Origin: Aquabacterium olei
GTDB lineage: Bacteria; Pseudomonadota; Gammaproteobacteria; Burkholderiales; Burkholderiaceae_C
Assembly (NCBI RefSeq): GCF_003100395.1
Contig: NZ_CP029210.1
Location: 2,480,001-2,544,000, forward strand
Reading direction: 5' to 3'
DNA length: 64,000 bases
The position numbers and the translations under genes were made by a program. Shown here piece after piece: positions 56,843-64,000 of this stretch; positions within the stretch are counted from its first letter, which is position 1, and every line of letters starts with the position of its first letter. Under the pieces are notes generated by a model. That model had not been told where the DNA came from and searched no databases. It saw nothing but the letters and a program-made list of their open reading frames with translations.

Positions 56843-57511
56843 ATGCATGACGCTGACCTGGCCCTGGGCACCCTGGCCCGCGCCATTCCCGGTGCGACCC
56901 GGGTCTTTCACCTGCACAACCTCGACTTCTGCACCGAAGCCGACCAGACGCTCCGGGCCGCGGCCCAGGCAAGGGGCCTGGACCTTGCCGTGATCGAAGC
57001 CGAATTGGCGGCCATCAAGCAGGCCGCCCGCACCCAGGTGAACTGGGCAAGGGCCAGCACGCCGGCGCTGGTGGAGCACCTGCTGGAGCGCTACCACGGC
57101 CACCACCGCGTCCAGCTGCCCGAATTGATGCGGCTGGCCCGGCAAGTGGAGGCCGTGCATGCCGACCATCCGGCCTGCCCACGGGGCCTCGTTTCGGTGC
57201 TCGAGGGACTGGGCACCGCGCTCGCACAGCACATGCAACTGGAAGAGGACTGCCTGTTCCCGCTGCTCGCCGATGGAGAAGCCCAGCAAGCCCAGGCCGC
57301 CATGAACGCCATGCAAAAGGTACACGAGGGCCATGCCAGCGCGCTGGTGCAGCTCGATCGGCTCACGCATGGCTTCACGGCGCCGGACGACGGATCGCCC
57401 GAGTGGCGAACCCTCTGCACCGCGCTGCGCCGGTTCAAGGAAGACCTGATGGAGCACATCTACCTGGAGCGCAACGTGCTCTTCGAGCGCGCCCGGAGGC
57501 TGGCAAGTTGA
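56843..57511 (+). CDS. Di-iron iron-sulfur cluster repair protein (RIC/YtfE/ScdA family)
   Basis: A 222-residue protein in the YtfE register. The N-terminal DUF542 part (about residues 5-45) includes ARVFHLHNLDFC-like sequence with a single Cys-30, where YtfE and ScdA have the pair CC. The hemerythrin-like domain keeps all di-iron ligands: His-85, His-130, Glu-134, His-161, His-205 and Glu-209 align with YtfE His-84, His-129, Glu-133, His-160, His-204 and Glu-208. Such proteins repair Fe-S clusters or remove NO. Loss of one cysteine may alter delivery chemistry. Confidence 0.85.
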   Translation: MHDADLALGTLARAIPGATRVFHLHNLDFCTEADQTLRAAAQARGLDLAVIEAELAAIKQAARTQVNWARASTPALVEHLLERYHGHHRVQLPELMRLARQVEAVHADHPACPRGLVSVLEGLGTALAQHMQLEEDCLFPLLADGEAQQAQAAMNAMQKVHEGHASALVQLDRLTHGFTAPDDGSPEWRTLCTALRRFKEDLMEHIYLERNVLFERARRLAS

Positions 57512-57525
57512 ACCCGCCTGCGCCA

Positions 57526-57554
57526 CGAAAAAAGCCTGCGCAGAGGCAGGCTTT
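57526..57554 (-). terminator. Terminator after thrC
   Basis: Stem AAAGCCTG / CAGGCTTT (57531-57538 and 57547-57554), followed on the minus strand by TTTTTTCG. It lies 20 bases after the thrC stop and may also serve the converging RIC gene weakly. Confidence 0.85.
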
Positions 57555-57574
57555 CAAAGGGAGGCAGGCGAGGC

Positions 57575-58996
57575 TCAGTCCTGGCAGTGCTGGACGATGT
57601 AGTCCTTGACGGCCTGCGTGCTCTTGGGCACCACCACGAAGCGCTTGGGCAGGTCCTCCAGCCCGTCCAGGCCCTGGATCCAGCTCGGACGCTCGGGCTG
57701 ACGGCCCGTGGCTTCCACGATGGTTTCGGCGAACTTGGCCGGCAGGGCTGTCTCCAGCACCAGCATCGGCACGCCGGCCGAGACGTGCTCACGCGCCACC
57801 TTCAGGCCATCGGCCGTGTGGGTGTCGATCATGATGCCGAAGCGCTCGAAGGTGTCCTTGATGGTGGCCAGGCGGTTGGCATGCGTGCTGGTGCCAGACA
57901 CGAAACCGTAGCCCGGCACGCGGGCGAACTCCTCCGCCGTGAGCGTGAACACGCCGCGCTGCTCGACCTCGTCCTTGAACAGGGCCTTCACGCGGGCGCC
58001 ATCGCGGCCCAGCAGGTCGAACACGAAACGCTCGAAGTTCGAGGCCTTGCTGATGTCCATCGAGGGCGACGAGGTCTCGTACGTTTCCGCCGAGCCCCGC
58101 ACGCGGTAGGTGCCGGTGCGGAAGAACTCGTCCAGCACGTTGTTCTCGTTCGTGGCCACCACCAGCTTCTCGACCGGCAGACCCATCATGCGAGCGACGT
58201 GGCCGGCGCAGACGTTGCCGAAGTTGCCCGAGGGCACCGTGAAGCTGACCTTCTCGGCGTTCGACTTGGTGGCGTAGAAGTAGCCGGCGAAGTAGTACAC
58301 GACCTGGGCCAGCAGGCGGGCCCAGTTGATCGAGTTGACCGTGCCGATCTTGTACTTGCGCTTGAACTCGAGGTCGTTCGAGACCGCCTTGACGATGTCC
58401 TGCGCGTCGTCGAACACGCCCTCCACCGCCAGGTTGTGGATGTTCGGGTCCTGCAGGCTGAACATCTGGGCCTGCTGGAACGGGCTCATGCGGCCGTTGG
58501 GGCTCAGCATGAACACGCGCACGCCCTTCTTGCCGCGCATGGCGTATTCGGCCGCGCTGCCGGTGTCGCCCGAGGTGGCGCCCAGGATGTTGAGCTGCTC
58601 GCCACGGCGACCCAGTTGGTATTCGAACAGGTTGCCCAGCAACTGCATGGCCATGTCCTTGAAGGCCAGCGTCGGGCCGTTCGACAGGGCTTCCAGCGCC
58701 AGACCGGGCTCGAGCGGCTTCAGCGGCGTGATCTCGTCAAAACCGTACACCGCCTTGGTGTAAGTCTTGGCCGTCAGGGCCTTCAGGTCGGCCGCCGGGA
58801 TGTCGTCGATGTAGAGCGACAGGATCTCGAAGGCCAGCTCGGCGTACGACAGACCACGCCACTTCGACAGCAGCGCGTCATCGACCTTCGGGTAGGCCAC
58901 CGGCAGGTACAGGCCGCCGTCCGGAGCCAGGCCTTCCAGCAGGATCTCCGAGAAGCCGCGCCGCGTCTGGTCACCGCGGGTGCTGATGTATTTCAT
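57575..58996 (-). CDS. thrC: Threonine synthase
   Basis: A 473-residue PLP enzyme converting O-phosphohomoserine to threonine. MKYISTRGDQTRRGFSEILLEGLAPDGGLYLP is the N-terminal signature, the PLP lysine is in GPTLAFKDMAMQ, and TSGDTGSAA and NFGNVCAGHVA contact the cofactor and phosphate. The length fits the longer proteobacterial type. Its ATG overlaps the hom stop (ATGA), so hom and thrC are translationally coupled. Confidence 0.97.
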   Translation of the reverse strand: MKYISTRGDQTRRGFSEILLEGLAPDGGLYLPVAYPKVDDALLSKWRGLSYAELAFEILSLYIDDIPAADLKALTAKTYTKAVYGFDEITPLKPLEPGLALEALSNGPTLAFKDMAMQLLGNLFEYQLGRRGEQLNILGATSGDTGSAAEYAMRGKKGVRVFMLSPNGRMSPFQQAQMFSLQDPNIHNLAVEGVFDDAQDIVKAVSNDLEFKRKYKIGTVNSINWARLLAQVVYYFAGYFYATKSNAEKVSFTVPSGNFGNVCAGHVARMMGLPVEKLVVATNENNVLDEFFRTGTYRVRGSAETYETSSPSMDISKASNFERFVFDLLGRDGARVKALFKDEVEQRGVFTLTAEEFARVPGYGFVSGTSTHANRLATIKDTFERFGIMIDTHTADGLKVAREHVSAGVPMLVLETALPAKFAETIVEATGRQPERPSWIQGLDGLEDLPKRFVVVPKSTQAVKDYIVQHCQD

Positions 58997-60330
58997 GCCA
59001 ACTCTTCCTTGCGCAGCTTGACGATCGGGGCGAGCACGGTCGGCAGGGACTGCATCGCAGCCAGCGCGGTGTTCATCGCGCCTTCCTTGGTGTCGTGTGT
59101 GAGGATGATGAGGTCGGTCTGGTTGCCGCCCTCGCCGCTCACTTCATCGGCCTCGCGCTGCAGCACCGCGTCGATGCTGATGCCCTGCTCGGCCAGGATG
59201 CTCGTGATGCGGGCCAGCACGCCGGTCTGGTCGGCCACGCGCAGGCGCAGGTAGAACGAGGTGACCACCTGCTCGATCGGCAGGATGGGCAGGCTGGACA
59301 GCGCATCGGGCTGGAAGGCCAGCGCCGGCACGCGCGACGCGGCAGGTGCCTGAACCTGGCGGGCGATGTCGACCAGGTCGGCCACCACGGCCGAGGCGGT
59401 CGGCTCGGAGCCGGCACCCTTGCCGTAATACATGGTGGTGCCCACGGCGTCGCCCTGCACCATCACGGCGTTCATCGCGCCTTCCACATTGGCGATCAGG
59501 CGGCGCATCGGCACCAGCGTCGGGTGGGTGCGCAGCTCGATGCCTTCGGCCTGGCGGCGCGCGATGCCCAGCAGCTTGATGCGGTAGCCCAGTTGCTCGG
59601 CGTACTTGATGTCGGTGGCCGACAGCTTGGTGATGCCTTCCACATGGGCCTTGTCGAACTGCACCGGCACGCCGAAGGCGATGGCGCTCATGATCGTGGC
59701 CTTGTGGGCGGCGTCCACGCCTTCGATGTCGAAGGTCGGGTCGGCTTCGGCGTAACCCAGACGCTGCGCTTCCTTCAGCACCACGTCGAAGTCCAGGCCC
59801 TTGTCACGCATCTCGGACAGGATGAAGTTCGTGGTGCCGTTGATGATGCCGGCCACCCACTGGATCTGGTTGGCCGTCAGGCCTTCACGCAGCGCCTTGA
59901 TGATGGGGATGCCACCGGCCACGGCGGCCTCGAAGGCCACCATCACGCCCTTTTCACGGGCGGCGGCGAAGATCTCGGTGCCGTGCACGGCCAGCAGGGC
60001 CTTGTTGGCCGTGACCACGTGCTTGCCAGCCGCAATGGCTTCCAGCACCAGCGCCTTGGCGATGCCGTAGCCACCGATCAGCTCGACCACCACATCCACG
60101 TCCGGGCTCGCGATCACTTCGCGGGCGTCGGCCACCACCTTGGCGGCATCACCGACCACGGCCTTGGCGCGCTCGGTGTTCAGGTCGGCCACCATGGTGA
60201 TCTCGATGCCCCGGCCAGCACGGCGACGGATCTCTTCCTGGTTGCGCTGCAGCACGGTGAAGGTGCCACCGCCGACGGTGCCGATGCCCAGCAGGCCGAC
60301 GCGCACGGGACGCAGTTGTTCTTGGCTCAT
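58993..60330 (-). CDS. hom: Homoserine dehydrogenase
   Basis: A 445-residue monofunctional enzyme reducing aspartate semialdehyde to homoserine. The start is the ATG ending at 60330 (MSQEQLRPVRVGL). NAD(P)-binding GLLGIGTVGGGT, the catalytic region GIINGTTNFILSEM and FDIEGVDAAHKATIMSAIAFG, and the lysine in DIKYAEQLGYRIKLLGIA are visible. A C-terminal ACT domain (about residues 350-430) indicates feedback by threonine. It is between alaA and thrC. Confidence 0.97.
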   Translation of the reverse strand: MSQEQLRPVRVGLLGIGTVGGGTFTVLQRNQEEIRRRAGRGIEITMVADLNTERAKAVVGDAAKVVADAREVIASPDVDVVVELIGGYGIAKALVLEAIAAGKHVVTANKALLAVHGTEIFAAAREKGVMVAFEAAVAGGIPIIKALREGLTANQIQWVAGIINGTTNFILSEMRDKGLDFDVVLKEAQRLGYAEADPTFDIEGVDAAHKATIMSAIAFGVPVQFDKAHVEGITKLSATDIKYAEQLGYRIKLLGIARRQAEGIELRTHPTLVPMRRLIANVEGAMNAVMVQGDAVGTTMYYGKGAGSEPTASAVVADLVDIARQVQAPAASRVPALAFQPDALSSLPILPIEQVVTSFYLRLRVADQTGVLARITSILAEQGISIDAVLQREADEVSGEGGNQTDLIILTHDTKEGAMNTALAAMQSLPTVLAPIVKLRKEELA

Positions 60331-60405
60331 GTCGTTCTCTTCTCTCGCTGCGCGCGGCCTTGTGGGCGGCGCGGGTGGGTACAAAGGGGTAAGGGAGGTG
60401 CGGGC

Positions 60406-61629
60406 TCAGGCGTAGCGCTTGCGGTAACCATCCAGGAAGCGCGCAATGCGGCCCACGGCGTCGGTCAGGTCGTCGCTGTTGGGCAGGAAGACCAGGCGGA
60501 AGTGGTCAGGGTGGGCCCAATTGAAACCGGTGCCCTGCACGATCAGCACCTTCTCTTCGGCCAGCAACTCGTAAGCAAACTGCTGGTCGTCGGCGATGGG
60601 GTACATCTTGGGGTCGAGCCGCGGGAACATGTAGAGCGCGCCCTTGGGCTTGACCACGCTCACGCCCGGGATCTGGGTCAGCAGGTCATAGGCCAGATCG
60701 CGCTGCTTGCACAGCCGCCCGCCCGGCGCCACCAGGTCCTTGATGCTCTGGTAGCCCCCCAATGCGGTCTGGATGGCCAGCTGGCCCGGCGTGTTGGCGC
60801 ACAGGCGCATCGAGGCCAGCATGTTCAGGCCTTCGATGTAGTCGCGGGCATGGCGCTTCTCGCCGGACACCACCATCCAGCCGGCACGGTAGCCGCACGA
60901 GCGGTAGTTCTTGCTCAGGCCGTTGAAGGTCAGGAACAGCACATCGTCGGCCAGCGAGGCCATCGAGGTGTGCACGGCGCTGTCGTACAGCGTCTTGTCG
61001 TAGATTTCGTCGGCCATCACGATGAGCTGGTGCTCGCGTGCGACCTGGATGATCTCTTTCAGCAGGCTCTCGGGGTAGAGCGCGCCCGTCGGGTTGTTCG
61101 GGTTGATGACGACGATGGCCTTGGTCTTCGGCGTGATCTTGGCGCGGATGTCGGCGATGTCGGGATACCAGTCGGACTGCTCGTCGCACAGGTAGTGCAC
61201 CGGGCGGCCGCCCGACAGCGACACCGCCGCCGTGTACAGCGGGTAATCGGGTGCCGGCAGCAGCACCTCGTCGTCTTCATTCAGCAGCGCATTGAGCGCC
61301 ATCACGATGAGTTCGGAGGCGCCATTGCCCAGGTAGACGTCGTCCACCGTGACGCCCTTGATGCCCTTTTCCTGGCAGTAGTGCACCACCGACTTGCGCG
61401 GCGCGAACAGGCCCTTGCTGTCGGTGTAGCCGGCCGCGCCCGACAGGTTGCGGATCATGTCCTGCACGATCTCGTCGGGCGGCTCGAGCCCGAACACGGC
61501 CAGGTTGCCGATGTTGAGCTTGATGATCTTGTGCCCGTCTTCTTCCATCTGGCGCGCCTTGTCCAGCACGGGCCCACGGATGTCGTAGCAGACGTTGGCA
61601 AGCTTGCTGGATTTGGCGATCGGCTTCAA
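60406..61629 (-). CDS. alaA: AlaA-like pyridoxal-phosphate aminotransferase
   Basis: A 407-residue class I/II aminotransferase. The N-terminus SSKLANVCYDIRGPVLDKARQMEEDGHKIIKLNIGN matches AlaA, the glutamate-pyruvate transaminase. PNNPTGALY, DEIYDKTLYD and the PLP lysine in FNGLSKNYRSCGYRAGW are present. The order aminotransferase-hom-thrC is common in Burkholderiales and couples amino-group supply to threonine synthesis. It is 75 bases upstream of hom. Confidence 0.93.
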   Translation of the reverse strand: MKPIAKSSKLANVCYDIRGPVLDKARQMEEDGHKIIKLNIGNLAVFGLEPPDEIVQDMIRNLSGAAGYTDSKGLFAPRKSVVHYCQEKGIKGVTVDDVYLGNGASELIVMALNALLNEDDEVLLPAPDYPLYTAAVSLSGGRPVHYLCDEQSDWYPDIADIRAKITPKTKAIVVINPNNPTGALYPESLLKEIIQVAREHQLIVMADEIYDKTLYDSAVHTSMASLADDVLFLTFNGLSKNYRSCGYRAGWMVVSGEKRHARDYIEGLNMLASMRLCANTPGQLAIQTALGGYQSIKDLVAPGGRLCKQRDLAYDLLTQIPGVSVVKPKGALYMFPRLDPKMYPIADDQQFAYELLAEEKVLIVQGTGFNWAHPDHFRLVFLPNSDDLTDAVGRIARFLDGYRKRYA

Positions 61630-61744
61630 AACAGGCTCCGTGGGAGTGCGTGGGGGCTCGGCAGGGCTTCCCTTTCCGTGCGCGACCGCAAAAGCGGCAA
61701 GCAGGCACAGACCGCGCTCAAATCGCGGCTTTTTCAGGGAAAGC

Positions 61745-61750
61745 TACAAT
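61745..61750 (+). promoter_or_regulatory. Candidate -10 element for the Mth938-like gene
   Basis: TACAAT in the context GCTACAATTTAA lies about 70 bases before the start codon at 61818, in the divergent region with alaA. No good -35 is seen at 16-18 bases. Confidence 0.35.
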
Positions 61751-61817
61751 TTAACCACACCCTCTCCCGGCCGGCGCAGCCCGTGCGGCCGCCGTGCACC
61801 AACCTGCCCACCCGTTC

Positions 61818-62192
61818 ATGAAACTGCATGCCGACCGCGCCGAGGGCGTCAACGTCATCCATGCCTGCGAACCCGGCTCCGTGTCCGTCAATGGCGTGGC
61901 CTACACGCACAGCATCCTCATTCCACCCACCGGGCCGGTGCAGCCCTGGGAGCCGGCCGCGCTGGCCGACCTGACGGAAGCGCACTTTGCCCCGCTGGTG
62001 GCGGCACGCCCCGAGGTGGTCGTCTTCGGGTCGGGCACCACGCTTCGTTTTCCGCCGCCTGCGGTGCTGCGCGAACTCATGGGCGCACGCATCGGGGTCG
62101 AGTCCATGGACACGGCCGCCGCGTGCCGCACGTTCAACATCCTGGTCGGCGAAGGCCGGCAGGTGTGGGCGGCCCTGCTGATCGGGCGCTGA
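61818..62192 (+). CDS. Mth938-like domain (DUF498) protein
   Basis: A 124-residue soluble protein. The start ATG at 61818 (MKLHADRAEG) is preferred to a GTG eight codons earlier. VNVIHACEPGSVSVNG, LIPPTGPVQPWEP, VVVFGSGTTLRFPPP and VESMDTAAACRTFNILVGEGRQVWAALLI are the Mth938-like pattern, whose mitochondrial relatives (NDUFAF3) help assemble complex I. A role in assembly here is only suggested by that homology. Confidence 0.88.
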   Translation: MKLHADRAEGVNVIHACEPGSVSVNGVAYTHSILIPPTGPVQPWEPAALADLTEAHFAPLVAARPEVVVFGSGTTLRFPPPAVLRELMGARIGVESMDTAAACRTFNILVGEGRQVWAALLIGR

Positions 62193-62280
62193 AGTCGCGT
62201 CTTCGCGCCTCAGCGACCCGAGTCTGATCCTCCCTCAGGGGGATCCAGCCACACCTCGGGGGGTGTCGGCAGAAGCACTT

Positions 62281-62286
62281 TATAAT
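62281..62286 (+). promoter_or_regulatory. Candidate -10 element for bcp
   Basis: A perfect TATAAT, 38 bases before the bcp ATG. The predicted start is near 62293. No clear -35 is seen. Confidence 0.5.
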
Positions 62287-62323
62287 CTGAGGCTATTCAA
62301 TCAGGCTGCTGATTCACCAAGAC

Positions 62324-62803
62324 ATGACACCCGCCCTGAACAAACCGTTGCCGGAATTCGAAGCAGTTGCCACTGGGGGCGTGAAGTTCACTCCTCAGGG
62401 TTACATCGGTCAGACTGTGGTGCTGTACTTCTACCCGAAGGACCACACCCCTGGCTGCACCACCGAAGCCATGCAGTTCCGCGACAAGCACAAGGAATTC
62501 GTGAAGGCCGGGGCCGTGGTGTTCGGCGTTTCACGCGACAACCTGGCCTCGCACGACAAGTTCAAGTCCAACCTCGAACTGCCGTACGAGCTGATTGCCG
62601 ACACCGAAGAGAAGCTCTGCCACATGTTCGGCGTGGTCAAGAACAAGATCATGTACGGCAAGAAGGTCAAGGGCATCGAGCGCTCCACGTTCCTGATCGG
62701 CCCGGACGGCGTGCTGCGCGAAGAGTGGCGCGGCATCAAGGTGGCCGGCCACGTGGACGACGTCCTGAAGGCCGTTCAGAGCCTGAAACAAGAGGCCGCT
62801 TGA
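62324..62803 (+). CDS. bcp: Thioredoxin-dependent peroxiredoxin, Bcp/PrxQ type
   Basis: A 159-residue thiol peroxidase. The peroxidatic Cys-45 is in YPKDHTPGCTTEAMQFRD. The usual nearby resolving cysteine of E. coli Bcp (five residues on) is replaced by Met in the run CTTEAM. A second cysteine, Cys-99 (EEKLCHMFGV), could resolve the intermediate. GVSRDNLASHDKF and STFLIGPDG complete the family pattern. It reduces H2O2 and organic peroxides in the cytoplasm. Confidence 0.95.
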   Translation: MTPALNKPLPEFEAVATGGVKFTPQGYIGQTVVLYFYPKDHTPGCTTEAMQFRDKHKEFVKAGAVVFGVSRDNLASHDKFKSNLELPYELIADTEEKLCHMFGVVKNKIMYGKKVKGIERSTFLIGPDGVLREEWRGIKVAGHVDDVLKAVQSLKQEAA

Positions 62804-62873
62804 GCCGGATCTGTGGTGTGCACGCCAGACTTCGCGGTAAAGAAGCGTAAACGAGGCGGCTCACCATCACAGC

Positions 62874-62903
62874 AAGGGCGTCCCCGAGGCGCCCTTTGTT
62901 TTG
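62874..62903 (+). terminator. Terminator after bcp
   Basis: Stem AAGGGCG / CGCCCTT (62874-62880 and 62890-62896) with a nine-base loop, followed by TGTTTTG. Confidence 0.8.
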
Positions 62904-63021
62904 CCCGCCTGCGACTGTCCAGGATGACACGTTTGTGACCTGTCGGGGGCGGCTGTCACGCCGCCGCCACGCCGGGGGCTCACGCCCGGGATACCGCGCT
63001 GGCGGGCGGGCACGGTGTGTG

Positions 63022-63149
63022 CATAATCGATCGCATGCCCCTGCGCATTGACTGTTTCCCCGCCGACGTCCGACCTGCCTGGCATCGCCCCTGCGATCAT
63101 CAGGTCGACCCGAACGAGGCCGCACACCGCCCTGTGCGGCCTTTTTGTT
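63022..63149 (+). ncRNA. Structured, terminated leader or small RNA upstream of phoH
   Basis: A CATAAT -10 (63022-63027) places a start near 63034. The RNA contains CGACCTG (63071-63077) pairing with CAGGTCG (63101-63107), and inside it ATCGC-CCCT-GCGAT. Next comes a perfect 10-bp terminator stem AGGCCGCACA / TGTGCGGCCT (63117-63126 and 63133-63142) and TTTTTG. The terminator ends 25 bases before the phoH start codon. The 370-base stretch from bcp to phoH holds only this, the bcp terminator and GC-rich short dyads at about 62945-62985. No known riboswitch class is recognised. Confidence 0.55.
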
Positions 63150-63173
63150 TGCCCCAACCCGACGGACTTCACC

Positions 63174-64000
63174 ATGCCTCTGCCCAAGCCGCCCACCAAA
63201 CGCGCTGACATGCTGACCGAGGAGGACTACGCCTCGCAGCCCAAACCGGCCAAGGCAAGCCGCTCGAAAGCCGGCACCCGTACCACCGACGCGGCGCCCC
63301 CGGCCCTGCCCGAGGTCGCGTCGCCCGCCGCCCCGGTGCTGGAGCTGGTCAAGCCGCAAGGCCACACTGCCCGCAACACGGCGCCGGTGCAGCGCACGCC
63401 CGTCGTGGCGGCGCCGCGCACGGCCCCGATCGTGGCCGACAAGGTCAATGCGCCGGCTGCGCCCACGCCCGAACCATCCAGCGCCAGCAAGGCGCGCACC
63501 GCCGCGACCACCGGGGGCAGCCGCCGCCGCAAGGTGGACGACGGCCCGGCCAAGCTGTTCGTGCTGGACACGAACGTGCTGCTGCACGACCCGATGTCGC
63601 TGTTCCGTTTCGAAGAACACGACATCTACCTGCCCATGATCACGCTGGAAGAGCTGGACGGGCACAAGAAGGGCATGACCGAGGTGGCGCGCAACGCCCG
63701 TCAGGTCAGCCGGGATCTGGACGCGCTGGCCGCCGACATGAGCAACCGCCAGCAGGTGGCGCCCGACTCGGGCATCACACTGGCCAAGACCGGCCACGTC
63801 GAAGCCAAGGGCAAGCTGTACTTCCAGACCACGGGCATGGCGATCGAGCTGCCCATGGGGCTGCCCCAGGGCAAGGCCGACAACCAGATCCTGGGGGTGG
63901 TGCAGGCGCTGCGCAACGAGCACCCGGGCCGCGAAGTGGTGCTGGTGTCGAAAGACATCAACATGCGCATCAAGGCCCGCGCGCTGGGCCTGCCCGCCGA
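63174..64000 (+). CDS. PhoH family protein with PIN domain (3' end cut by window)
   Basis: 275 complete codons are present before the right edge. A basic, Pro/Ala-rich low-complexity N-terminus (about residues 1-125) precedes a PIN-like nuclease domain starting KLFVLDTNVLLHDPMSLFRFEEHDIYLPMITLEELDGHKKG. The Asp of LDTNVLL and the glutamates of LEELD are the metal-binding residues. The continuation to VLVSKDINMRIKARALGL matches PhoH2/YlaK-type proteins, whose missing C-terminal half is a PhoH ATPase (RNA helicase-like). An ATG 12 codons on is an alternative start. Confidence 0.88.
   Translation, partial: MPLPKPPTKRADMLTEEDYASQPKPAKASRSKAGTRTTDAAPPALPEVASPAAPVLELVKPQGHTARNTAPVQRTPVVAAPRTAPIVADKVNAPAAPTPEPSSASKARTAATTGGSRRRKVDDGPAKLFVLDTNVLLHDPMSLFRFEEHDIYLPMITLEELDGHKKGMTEVARNARQVSRDLDALAADMSNRQQVAPDSGITLAKTGHVEAKGKLYFQTTGMAIELPMGLPQGKADNQILGVVQALRNEHPGREVVLVSKDINMRIKARALGLPA

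Noticed and set aside
63017..63208. A 63-codon frame in the phoH leader as a leader peptide
   Set aside because: Its ATG lies at or just beyond the predicted transcript start, it has no ribosome site, it runs through the terminator into the phoH coding region, and its composition is not protein-like.

Overview
The window is chromosomal DNA of a high-GC betaproteobacterium, most likely of the order Burkholderiales near the Aquabacterium/Leptothrix/Rubrivivax group. The evidence is the gene order rpsO-pnp-tpiA-secG-tRNA-Leu-nuoA..N-DUF2818-NUDIX-DUF1178, a small Trp-rich (TIGR04438) protein, a DUF2069 protein, two PEP-CTERM proteins, and the overall codon use. The genus is inference. I saw no insertion sequence, prophage, CRISPR array or rRNA operon. 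It reads as stable core genome with several well-marked regulatory regions.

Layout. 1-3 kb: a BrkB/YihY membrane protein (cut by the window edge), a DUF2069 protein and a GlcD-type FAD oxidoreductase. 3-5 kb: a minus-strand pair, a Tat-exported PhoX-like (DUF839) protein followed by a PEP-CTERM protein, with a large palindromic leader. 5-21.3 kb: the complete 14-gene complex I operon nuoA-N on the minus strand, followed by DUF2818, NUDIX and DUF1178 genes. 21.5-27 kb, minus strand: tRNA-Leu(GAG), secG, tpiA, pnp, rpsO and tsaD. 27-31 kb, plus strand: nasT, then a sigma-54 promoter, a two-hairpin ANTAR target and a terminator, then nrtA-nrtB-nrtD for nitrate uptake. 31-38 kb: lgt, a Na+/H+ antiporter-family protein, a P2-type ATPase, a MarR regulator and a ClC exchanger. 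38-47 kb: ilvD, a small Trp-rich protein, a class I cytochrome c, an MHS-type MFS transporter downstream of acs, a UPF0114 protein and a class I fumarase. 47-53 kb: an MBL-fold hydrolase, a second PEP-CTERM protein, a stand-alone PilJ-type sensor domain, and clpB with a heat-shock promoter. 53-57 kb: a moeA-moaE-crcB-GGDEF minus-strand cluster facing an RIC/YtfE-type di-iron protein. 57-64 kb: alaA-hom-thrC on the minus strand, then an Mth938-like protein, bcp, and a PhoH-family gene (cut by the right edge) behind a structured, terminated leader.

How it fits together. Most genes serve respiration and central metabolism: complex I, fumarase, acetate activation, nitrate uptake, NO/iron-sulfur repair and molybdenum cofactor synthesis. 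The clearest regulatory system is the nitrate locus. There, a sigma-54 promoter should start a transcript that folds almost at once into two hairpins whose hexanucleotide loops both carry A at position 1 and G at position 4, the signature recognised by ANTAR antiterminators. An intrinsic terminator follows, then the transporter genes; the ANTAR protein NasT is encoded immediately upstream. Other regulatory signals are a sigma-32 promoter before clpB, a MarR-type palindrome inside a promoter that leads into a terminator, a hairpin in the pnp leader, and possible terminated small transcripts upstream of phoH and downstream of nrtD.
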